NCBI GenBank assembly: GCA_947071285.1
Contig: CAMTFK010000189.1
Span: forward strand, 1-8,718
Direction of reading: 5' to 3'
Origin: an uncultured Bacteroides sp.
Lineage (GTDB): Bacteria > Bacteroidota > Bacteroidia > Bacteroidales > Bacteroidaceae
Length of the DNA: 8,718 nucleotides
A program made the translations under genes and the position numbers. The notes beneath the pieces were generated by a model, which searched no databases, was not told where the DNA came from, and saw nothing but the letters and a program-made list of their open reading frames with translations. This document shows positions 1 through 6,600 of this stretch, piece by piece (position 1 is the first letter of the stretch; each line of letters starts with the position of its first letter).

Positions 1-1
1 A

Positions 2-18
2 GTTTGCACTATCTTTGC
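2..18 (+). promoter_or_regulatory. Upstream copy of the recR promoter core (possible second promoter)
   Basis: GTTTGCACTATCTTTGC here is identical over 17 bases to 84-100, the core of the recR promoter. It contains TATCTTTG (10-17), a full match to the Bacteroides -7 consensus TAnnTTTG. Its -33 element would lie left of the window and cannot be checked. It may be a distal tandem promoter for recR, or a promoter duplicated from or into a neighbouring unit. Confidence 0.4.
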
Positions 19-51
19 TTAAAAGCGAAAATAGGCTGCACCTCAGCATTA

Positions 52-71
52 AAAATAAGCAAGCTTATTTT
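52..71. repeat. AT-rich inverted repeat next to the recR promoter
   Basis: AAAATAAGC (52-60) and GCTTATTTT (63-71) are perfect 9-base inverted arms separated by two bases. The right arm runs into the -33 element of the recR promoter (TTTG, 69-72). It could be an operator, or a weak AT-rich terminator for a gene left of the window. It has only two G-C pairs per stem, so a strong intrinsic terminator is unlikely. Confidence 0.35.
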
Positions 72-99
72 GTACTGCTTTCGGTTTGCACTATCTTTG
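69..99 (+). promoter_or_regulatory. Promoter of the recR operon, Bacteroides primary sigma type
   Basis: TTTG at 69-72, a 19-base spacer, then TATCTTTG at 92-99 match the Bacteroides -33 (TTTG) and -7 (TAnnTTTG) consensus with the usual spacing. Transcription would begin at about 104-107, leaving a leader of fewer than 20 bases before the recR ATG at 123. No Shine-Dalgarno sequence is visible between, which is ordinary in this phylum. Confidence 0.75.
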
Positions 100-122
100 C
101 CGCCAATAGTTGATTTTTTAGT

Positions 123-737
123 ATGAACGGACAATTTTCCTCAATATTATTGGAAAAGGCGGTGAGCGAGTTTGCCAAGCTGCCCGGGGTGGGACGGAAG
201 ACTGCCATGCGACTGGTGTTGCATCTTTTGCGACAGGACACGGCGGTGGTGGAAGCTTTCGGCAATGCCATTGTTACACTGAAACATGAAGTGAAGTATT
301 GTAAGGTTTGCCACAATATTTCGGATACGGAGACTTGCCGCATTTGTGCTAATCCGCAACGGGATGCATCTATAGTTTGTGTTGTGGAGAATATCCGCGA
401 TGTGATGGCGGTGGAAGCTACACAGCAATTCCGGGGACTGTATCATGTGTTGGGTGGAGTGATTTCGCCAATGGATGGTGTAGGTCCGGGTGACTTGCAG
501 ATAGAAAGTCTTGTGCAACGCGTGGCTGCGGGTGGGATAAAAGAGATTATCCTGGCGCTCAGCACTACGATGGAAGGCGATACCACCAACTTCTATATCT
601 ACCGTAAACTGGAAAAGATGGGAGTGAAGCTGAGTGTGATTGCTCGCGGCATCTCTGTAGGTGATGAACTGGAGTATGCCGATGAAGTGACACTGGGCCG
701 CAGCATTGTGAACCGGACGCCCTTTTCGGGAAATTAA
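123..737 (+). CDS. recR: Recombination mediator protein RecR
   Basis: RecR acts in the cytoplasm with RecO (and RecF) to load RecA onto single-stranded DNA covered by SSB, in gap repair and replication restart. The 204-residue product has the family's normal length and domain order. An N-terminal helix-hairpin-helix lies at about 12-36 (LPGVGRKTA at 20-28). A four-cysteine zinc motif follows (C60-x2-C63 and C72-x2-C75), then a Toprim domain from about 83 to 178 with the VVEN strand and its conserved glutamate (E89). The conserved tail RGISVGDELEYADEVTL is also present. The start fits the promoter 20-50 bases upstream and the expected N-terminus. It is the first gene of a likely four-gene run; the next starts 17 bases after the stop. 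Nothing is truncated or missing, and the assignment is secure. Confidence 0.97.
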   Translation: MNGQFSSILLEKAVSEFAKLPGVGRKTAMRLVLHLLRQDTAVVEAFGNAIVTLKHEVKYCKVCHNISDTETCRICANPQRDASIVCVVENIRDVMAVEATQQFRGLYHVLGGVISPMDGVGPGDLQIESLVQRVAAGGIKEIILALSTTMEGDTTNFYIYRKLEKMGVKLSVIARGISVGDELEYADEVTLGRSIVNRTPFSGN

Positions 738-754
738 AAATTAAAAATTGAGAA

Positions 755-1213
755 ATGGAAGAACAGATAAAACACGTAGTAGCTCGTTTGAAGTCGCTAT
801 TTATTGGTTTCTGGCTGTTGCCGGTGATATTTATCGTGGTGGGTGAAACTGGTGGAGGCTGGGTGGGCATGTATGCTGCCGATGTGCGCGCCACTTATTT
901 TGCAGAAACACTAACCATCCTGCTGGTTGCCGTTTGTGTGCCTGTATCTCTGAAGTTGTTTGCATGGGTATTGACGCGGAAGATTGATATGGTCAGTCTG
1001 CCCGAAGCTTTGCGTCTCTACTCGTTTTGGAGCAAAATCCGCATGCTGCTTTTGACATTGCCGATGCTGGTTGGCTTTGCCGTATATTATCTTATGCTGA
1101 GTAATAAGGGTGTGCTTTGTGCATTTATTGCTCTCACGGCTTCACTGTTCTGCCTGCCCGGCGAGGGACGCTTGCGTAAAGAACTGCATATCAACAAAGA
1201 GGAAGAAGCATGA
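755..1213 (+). CDS. Small integral membrane protein of unknown function, four predicted helices
   Basis: I do not recognise this 152-residue protein as a named family. Hydrophobic stretches at about 15-30, 50-72, 97-115 and 119-134 suggest four membrane helices, so it should sit in the inner membrane. The N-terminus (MEEQIKHVVARLKS) is amphipathic. A glycine-rich turn, GETGGGWVGMYAAD (30-43), follows helix 1. Basic residues around 74-76 (TRK) and a charged C-terminal tail (GRLRKELHINKEEEA) suggest the soluble ends face the cytoplasm. No catalytic motif is visible. It starts 17 bases after recR, across an AT-rich linker, and its stop overlaps the next gene's start as ATGA. Co-expression and probably translational coupling with the glycosyltransferase follow, so a role in envelope glycan synthesis or lipid-linked sugar handling is possible, but that is inference from position only. 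Confidence 0.85.
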   Translation: MEEQIKHVVARLKSLFIGFWLLPVIFIVVGETGGGWVGMYAADVRATYFAETLTILLVAVCVPVSLKLFAWVLTRKIDMVSLPEALRLYSFWSKIRMLLLTLPMLVGFAVYYLMLSNKGVLCAFIALTASLFCLPGEGRLRKELHINKEEEA

Positions 1214-2418
1214 AACTCTCCATTGTCATAGTCAACTACAATGTGAAGCATTATCTGGAACAGTGCCTCTGTTCTGTATATAGGGCTATCGACAATCTTT
1301 CAGCCGAAGTACTGGTAGTTGACAATGCCTCGGCCGATGGCTCGGAAGCATATATCACCGGGCGCTTTCCGCACGTCACCTATATATATAATAAGGAGAA
1401 TGCCGGCTTTGCCCGTGCCAATAACCAAGCCATCAGGCAGGCGAAGGGGGAATATGTGTTGTTGCTGAATCCTGATACCCTGTTGCCGGAAGATACTTTG
1501 GAGAATGCACTGCTTTTTATGGATACCCATCCCCGTGCCGGAGCTGCCGGCATGAAAATGCTGACGGACGACGGACGTTTTCTGCGGGAGTCGAAGCGCG
1601 GTTATCCTACTCTGGCAGCCACTTTCGGCAAATTGTCCGGTTTGGGAAAACTGTTCCCCCGTTCCAAAAGTCTGGGCGGTTATTATTGTAACGCTTTGGA
1701 TATGGATGCCATCCATCGGGTGGAGGTGCTGGCAGGAGCATTCATGCTGCTGCGTGCTTCTGCATTGGAAAAATCCGGATTGCTGGATGAGGACTTCTTT
1801 ATGTATGGTGAGGACATTGACTTGTCTTGCCGGATAGAGGCGGCGGGATACGAAAACTATTATCTGCCTTATCCGATACTGCATTATAAAGGAGAAAGTA
1901 CATCGAAGGATACCTACCGCCATGTGCGCGTATTTTGTGAGGCAATGGATATTTTCTTCCGTAAGCATGGCAAGCGTTATGGCATTGTGGGGAGTGGGCT
2001 GGTTCGTGCAGGCATTCATTTACAGATGTATATTCGCTTGTCGGTACTTTTCTTGCGGCGTACATTCTGTTTTCGGGGAAAAGAGACGAAACTGTCTCTC
2101 CGGAAGGGACAGCGCTTGCCCCGTTTTCTTGTTTTTGGCGAAGAAGCAACCATTCACAGTCTGCGCAGCTTGTTCAAACGCAACGGGCTGACCGGAAAAC
2201 ATCATTTTGTAGTGTCTAACGAAACATCCGCGATAGACGGGCATGGTAGCGCGTTTGTCCCGTTGAAAGGCTTCACGCATGTGGTGTATGACTGCCGTGC
2301 TTTTTCTTTTTCAACAATCATCCGTTTGCTCTCCCGCCACCGGAAGATGGGTTTGCATCTTGGAATTTATAATCCGAAGAGTCGCGTGCTGGTGACTCCC
2401 GAAAAATGTTATCTCTGA
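1210..2418 (+). CDS. Family 2 (GT-A fold) glycosyltransferase with an uncharacterised C-terminal extension
   Basis: It probably transfers a sugar from a nucleotide donor to an envelope glycan, acting on the cytoplasmic face of the inner membrane. The GT2 catalytic domain fills residues 1 to about 260. It has the N-terminal strand VIVNYN (6-11), the donor-binding VVDNASADGS (36-45), NKENAGFARANNQAI (61-75), and NPDT (87-90) at the DxD-like metal site. VLAGAFMLLR (173-182) and FFMYGEDIDLSCRIEAAGY (196-214) follow, with the likely catalytic acidic residues at 201-204, then LHYKGEST. This is the rhamnosyltransferase-like (WbbL/RfbF-like) GT2 layout. An amphipathic, arginine-rich stretch at about 267-285 could touch the membrane. 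Residues from about 305 to 402 form an extra alpha/beta region starting PRFLVFGEE. Donor and acceptor cannot be read from the sequence. The gene overlaps the membrane-protein gene by 4 bases. Confidence 0.93.
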   Translation: MKLSIVIVNYNVKHYLEQCLCSVYRAIDNLSAEVLVVDNASADGSEAYITGRFPHVTYIYNKENAGFARANNQAIRQAKGEYVLLLNPDTLLPEDTLENALLFMDTHPRAGAAGMKMLTDDGRFLRESKRGYPTLAATFGKLSGLGKLFPRSKSLGGYYCNALDMDAIHRVEVLAGAFMLLRASALEKSGLLDEDFFMYGEDIDLSCRIEAAGYENYYLPYPILHYKGESTSKDTYRHVRVFCEAMDIFFRKHGKRYGIVGSGLVRAGIHLQMYIRLSVLFLRRTFCFRGKETKLSLRKGQRLPRFLVFGEEATIHSLRSLFKRNGLTGKHHFVVSNETSAIDGHGSAFVPLKGFTHVVYDCRAFSFSTIIRLLSRHRKMGLHLGIYNPKSRVLVTPEKCYL

Positions 2419-2420
2419 CA

Positions 2421-2954
2421 ATGAAACATAACTATTTTATCAACGACCGTATCCGCCTCCGTGCCATGGAGCCGGAAGACCTGGAACTGATTTATGAAAT
2501 GGAAAATGACCCGCAGCAGTGGGACATCAGTAACTTCACCGTGCCCTATTCGCGCTATGTGATGAAGCAATATCTGGAGAGCTCGCAATGCGATATGTTT
2601 GCCGATAAACAGCTTCGTATGATAATTGTGCGCCTTGAGGACGGAGTGGCGATAGGTACGATTGACATAACGGACTTTGCCCCTATACATGCACGTGGAG
2701 AAGTGGGCATCGTCATCCGGAAAGAGTTTCGCGGGGCGGGTTATGCCAAAGATGCGTTGACGCTGCTTTGTGAATATGCTTTTGATTTCTTGCACCTGAG
2801 GCAACTCGTTGTCCATGTTGCTACGGACAATGAGGCAAGCATGCGGTTGTTCACCTCTTGCGGTTTTGTGCAATGCGGGCTTTTGAAAGACTGGCTGTTT
2901 GTAGAAGGATGTTTCAAAGATGTTGCATTGTTGCAGCGCATCCGGACGGATTGA
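2421..2954 (+). CDS. GNAT family N-acetyltransferase (RimJ/RimL- or SpeG-like)
   Basis: It transfers an acetyl group from acetyl-CoA to an amine of an unidentified small molecule or protein. From the ATG at 2421 it is 177 residues, normal for the Acetyltransf_3 type. The opening RIRLRAMEPEDLELIYEMENDP is typical of that group. The acetyl-CoA pyrophosphate loop reads RGAGYA (104-109, pattern R-x-x-G-x-A), after VGIVIRKEF and before a helix. DNEASMRLFTSCGF (136-149) is the conserved motif-B region. An ATG at 2406 is also in frame and would add five residues (MLSLT) inside the glycosyltransferase end. I prefer 2421 because it lies 2 bases after that gene's stop and fits the family N-terminus. 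It is the last gene of the recR run, and its stop touches the stop of the convergent algH-type gene. Resemblance to spermidine acetyltransferase is not specific enough to name a substrate. Confidence 0.92.
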   Translation: MKHNYFINDRIRLRAMEPEDLELIYEMENDPQQWDISNFTVPYSRYVMKQYLESSQCDMFADKQLRMIIVRLEDGVAIGTIDITDFAPIHARGEVGIVIRKEFRGAGYAKDALTLLCEYAFDFLHLRQLVVHVATDNEASMRLFTSCGFVQCGLLKDWLFVEGCFKDVALLQRIRTD

Positions 2955-3548
2955 TTAATTCAGCGTCGGTATCTGAGGGAAACGTGACCATGTCTCGTAT
3001 TTACCTCCCAGTTGCCCCAATGCATTCTTCCAAAGTTTGGAACTTCCCTTTTCGTCCATAAGGGAAGTGATGTCCGCCGACCCTATCAGCCAGGTGTTTT
3101 CCTCTATTTCACGGCATAACTGGTCGTGCTCCCAACCGGAGTAACCGAGGAAGAAGCGTATTTTGCCTGTTATATCATTGCCTTGCAGGATATAACGGCG
3201 GATAGCGTCGAAATCTCCATTCAGATAGAAGCCCTTTCCTATTTGTAGTGAGTCCTCTATATCTTTCAGGGTGTGAAGGTAAAACAGTGTATCGGTGCTC
3301 AACGGGCCACCTTTATAAATAGGTATATTGTCTATGTCCCTGAATTCTTTCAGCACATCATTGAGATATAGCGGGAGAGGCTTGTTCAGCACCATTCCCA
3401 TTGTTCCATCCTGTGTGTGGTCTATCAGTAATATAACAGAGCGGCCAAACATCTCGTCGTAAAGAAACGGTTCAGATATCAACACTTTTCCACGTGAAGG
3501 TACCACGTGGTTGGTTTCTATTTTAAATATATCCGCATTAGTATCCAT
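2955..3548 (-). CDS. YqgE/AlgH family protein (UPF0301)
   Basis: This 197-residue cytoplasmic protein belongs to a widespread family of unresolved biochemical function; the Pseudomonas member was named for an effect on alginate regulation. The diagnostic regions are all present: RGKVLISEPFLYDEMFGRSV (19-38), GMVLNKPL (51-58), YKGGPL (78-83) and the hallmark FFLGYSGWEHDQLCREIEENTWL (132-154). The family's GYAGW-type core is G135-Y-S-G-W139. No signal peptide or membrane segment is present. The ATG at 3548 starts about ten residues before the conserved core. The gene is divergent from susC across a 144-base shared regulatory region and convergent with the acetyltransferase with no bases between the two stops. 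The family assignment is firm and the function is not known. I give no symbol because AlgH in the original sense would overstate it. Confidence 0.95.
   Translation of the reverse strand: MDTNADIFKIETNHVVPSRGKVLISEPFLYDEMFGRSVILLIDHTQDGTMGMVLNKPLPLYLNDVLKEFRDIDNIPIYKGGPLSTDTLFYLHTLKDIEDSLQIGKGFYLNGDFDAIRRYILQGNDITGKIRFFLGYSGWEHDQLCREIEENTWLIGSADITSLMDEKGSSKLWKNALGQLGGKYETWSRFPQIPTLN
3490..3510. repeat. Paired CACGTG inverted repeat inside the 5' end of the algH-type gene
   Basis: CCACGTG (3490-3496) and CACGTGG (3504-3510) are perfect inverted arms around a 7-base centre that itself contains the start of GGTACC. It lies about 40-60 bases into the minus-strand coding region (codons for about HVVPSRG). 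It could be a hairpin near the start of that mRNA or a protein site, or it could be coincidence. Confidence 0.3.
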
Positions 3549-3579
3549 GCCACTAATATACAGACAAATCCTTGAAAAA

Positions 3580-3587
3580 CAAATATT
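3580..3587 (-). promoter_or_regulatory. Weak candidate -7 element for the algH-type gene
   Basis: Read on the minus strand this is AATATTTG, one base off TAnnTTTG, and it would give a leader of about 25 bases before the ATG at 3548. I see no convincing -33 TTTG at the proper spacing upstream on that strand. This is only the best candidate in the region. Confidence 0.2.
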
Positions 3588-3606
3588 ATTTCCCTTTTTT
3601 CACTGA

Positions 3607-3630
3607 TTGATATTAATTTCATGCTATCAA
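3607..3630. repeat. Inverted repeat upstream of the susC promoter
   Basis: TTGATA (3607-3612) and TATCAA (3625-3630) are perfect 6-base inverted arms 12 bases apart. They lie just upstream of the likely -33 position, where an activator would bind. The arms are short and AT-rich, so chance is a real alternative. Confidence 0.25.
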
Positions 3631-3635
3631 ACAGG

Positions 3636-3665
3636 TTTTTATTAAAAAGAAATTGGTTACATTTG
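3636..3665 (+). promoter_or_regulatory. Promoter of the susCD operon
   Basis: TACATTTG (3658-3665) fully matches the Bacteroides -7 consensus TAnnTTTG. The -33 position is T-rich (TTTT at 3636-3639 with an 18-base spacer, or GTTT at 3635-3638 with 19) and so is imperfect, as expected for a regulated promoter. Transcription would start at about 3670-3673, some 20 bases before the ATG at 3693 and downstream of the in-frame ATG at 3621. It therefore decides the start of susC. Confidence 0.6.
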
Positions 3666-3680
3666 CCGAATGTAATTTCT
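3648..3680. promoter_or_regulatory. Candidate operator: interrupted dyad lying across the susC promoter
   Basis: TTACATT (3657-3663) and AATGTAA (3669-3675) are perfect 7-base inverted arms around TGCCG. Beyond a 4-base interruption on the left side, AGAAA (3648-3652) matches TTTCT (3676-3680). The left arm contains most of the -7 element and the right arm covers the expected transcription start. A bound dimeric repressor would block the promoter. It is too early in the transcript to be a normal terminator. Confidence 0.4.
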
Positions 3681-3692
3681 TTATTGTATTCT

Positions 3693-6600
3693 ATGAAACT
3701 AACTAGTCGCGCTTATATATATTTATTGATTTTAAGTTCTTTTTTTTCATATAGTAGCCCCGGTTATGCTGTTTCTACAGACGATGTAAACGAAACGTTT
3801 AGGATGGCATCTGCGCAGAAAAAGATTACCGGGCGTGTTTTGGATGAAAAAGGTATCCCTTTGCCGGGGGCTACTGTCTTAGAGAAAGGTACTTCTAACG
3901 GAGTGGCTACGAATGTGGATGGCCAGTTTGAACTAACCGTTGCGGATGACGCCATATTGCAGTTCTCCTTCATGGGATGTAAGACGGAGGAGATAAGTGT
4001 AAAAGGACATGCATACCTGGACATCGTACTGCTGGAAGATGCTATGGAGCTGGATAAAGTGATTATAACAGCTCTGGGTATTGAGAAGAAGGAACATTCC
4101 CTCTCTTATGCAACAAGCCAGATAAAGAACGAGGATTTGAACCGGGTAAAGATGCCTAACCTGATAACTTCGCTTACCGGAAAAGCTGCCGGTGTGCAGA
4201 TAAACCAGGTTTCGTCGGGTGTGGGGGCATCTGCCAAGGTAAGTATTCGCGGAATCCGTTCTGTGGCAAGCGATAATCAGCCTCTTTATGTGATTGACGG
4301 TGTGCCTATGCTGAACTCTACTTCGGAACAGGCTTTCAGTGCTATCGGAGGTACGGCAAACGCCGGCAACCGTGATGGAGGGGACGGAATTTCAGGTCTG
4401 AACTCGGAAGATATAGAAAGTATCAGTATCCTGAAAGGTGCTCCTGCGGCGGCACTATACGGAAGTCAGGCGGCTAATGGTGTGATACTGATTACTACGA
4501 AAAAAGGTAAATCGCAGGGGCAACGGAGCATCTCGTTCTCTACCAGCCTGATGTTTGATAATGCCGCGTCTTTGCCTGAGATGCAGAACCGCTACGGAGT
4601 GAGTGACGGCGTGGATAGCTGGGGCGAACGAAAGAACTTGCCGAAGTATGATAATCTGAAAGACTTTTATTCTACCGGGATGACTTCCATCACTTCCGTA
4701 TCCGTGAGTCATGGCAATGAGAAGTTGCAGAATTACTTCTCGTATGCCAACACTACAGGGCATGGTGTTATTGAAAAGAACCGTTTATCGAAACATAATA
4801 TAACTCTCAGGGAGACTTCCGTGATGTTTGACGACCGCTTAAAGCTGGACGGTAATGTAAACCTGATGCGTCAGGTGACCAAAAATAAACCGACCGTGGG
4901 TGGATTTTATATGAATCCGTTAGTCGGACTCTACCGCTTTCCCCGTGGAGAAGATTTGTCGTACTATAAAGATAACTTCGAGGTGTATGATGAAAGCAGA
5001 AACCTGAATATACAGAACTGGCATACATCTTATGAGGACTTTGAGCAAAATCCTTATTGGATAATCAACCGCATACAAAGTAAGGATGTGCGTATGCATG
5101 CCATTGTTTCTTTGTCGGCAAACCTGAAAGTCAATGACTGGCTGACGATGCAGGCGCGTGGTAATGTGGATTGTATTGATGATAAGGTGCGTCAGCAGTT
5201 TTATGCTTCCACGGCTCCCGCCCTGGCGGGTATCAATGGGCGATATGTGGAGATGGATTATCAGGAAGTGCAATTCTATGGTGACTTGCTGCTGATGATG
5301 AAGAAGCAGTGGGGAGACTATTCGGTAAATGGTGCGTTGGGTGCCAGCATCAACGATAAAACAGTGAACTCCACCCGTTATGATTCGAAGACAGCTTCTC
5401 TGAAATATGCCAATGTATTTAATCTGGCAAATATAATTATGAATGGTTCGGCAAGCCTGGACCAGAAGATAGATGCCCAACGGCAGTTGCAATCGGTGTT
5501 CGGTACGGTACAGGTGGGATATAAGGAAAGCGCCTACATTGACTTGTCGGCACGTAATGACTGGGCGTCTACTCTGGCGTATACTTCGCATGAGAAAAGC
5601 GGTTTCTTTTATCCTTCGGTGGGTACTTCCTTGATATTGAATCGTCTGCTTAAGTTGCCGGAATGGGTTTCGTATGCCAAAGTGCGTGCCGCATATAGTA
5701 TGGTGGGTAATGATATTCCGATGTTCATCACGAATTCTTCTTCACACATCACTGCCGGTGGCGAAATTATGGCGAATGATGCTGCTCCTTTCAAGGATAT
5801 GGAGCCTGAAATGACTTATTCGTGGGAAGCAGGTGTCGAAGCACGCTTCTTGAATAGCCGTGTCGGTTTCAATCTTACTTTTTATAAGACAAATACTCGC
5901 AATCAGTTCTTCAAGTTGCCCACGTTGGCGGGTGATAAATTTGCTTACCGCTATGTGAATGCGGGCAATATCCAGAATGTGGGGTGGGAATTTGCTCTGG
6001 ACGCAACTCCTGTGATGAAGAATGATTTCATGTGGAGCACTACTCTTAACTTTGCCTCCAATAAAAACAAGATTATCTCTTTGCACGAGGAACTGAAAGA
6101 GTTTGTTTATGGCCCCACAAGCTTTTCTTCGAGCTACGCCATGAAGCTGGTGAAGGGTGGCTCGATAGGTGATATTTATGGAAAAGCCTTTGAAAGGGAT
6201 GCTTCCGGAAATATTGTTTATGAGACGGAAGGCAGCAATGCGGGATTACCGAAAATAGTAGGCGATGGAAATACGGTAAAGGTGGGAAATTCTAATCCGA
6301 AGTTCCAGATGGGATGGAATCATACACTTTCCTACAAAGACCTCTCACTGTATTTTCTGGTGGATTGCCGCTATGGCGGCAAGGTGCTTTCGCAGACGCA
6401 GGCGGATATGGACTTATATGGTGTGTCGGAAGCCACTGCCAAGGCCCGGGATAAAGAATATGTGATGCTTGAAGGACAGCGGATAGATAACGTGAAAGGT
6501 TTCTACAAAATAGTAGGTGGACGTGCAGGAACGACGGAATATTATATGTATGACGCAACGAATATCCGGTTGAGGGAACTTTCTCTGTCCTATCAGTTGC

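Noticed and set aside
734..747. Two tandem TTAAAAA copies at the recR stop
   Set aside because: A short AT-rich linker of this kind is common between Bacteroides genes; there is no hairpin or consensus to make it a site.
1300..2019. Minus-strand open frame of 239 codons opposite the glycosyltransferase
   Set aside because: It is antisense to a clear GT2 catalytic domain, has no recognisable motif and composition typical of a reverse-strand shadow (many Q, H and I).
2940..2951. ATCCG-GA-CGGAT mini-hairpin at the end of the acetyltransferase gene as a terminator
   Set aside because: The stem is only five pairs with a two-base loop and there is no following U-tract on either strand.
2858..3061. 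Plus-strand frame of 67 codons bridging the acetyltransferase end and the algH-type gene
   Set aside because: It uses a different frame from both genuine genes, has no homology signal I can recognise, and is explained by the abutting convergent genes.
3621..3692. 24-codon N-terminal extension of susC
   Set aside because: It precedes a complete signal peptide and contains a full -7 promoter element, so it is probably untranslated DNA.
4920..5591. Minus-strand open frame of 223 codons opposite susC
   Set aside because: It overlaps the barrel-coding part of susC in full, is rich in I, H and R with no motif, and is explained by codon bias on the other strand.
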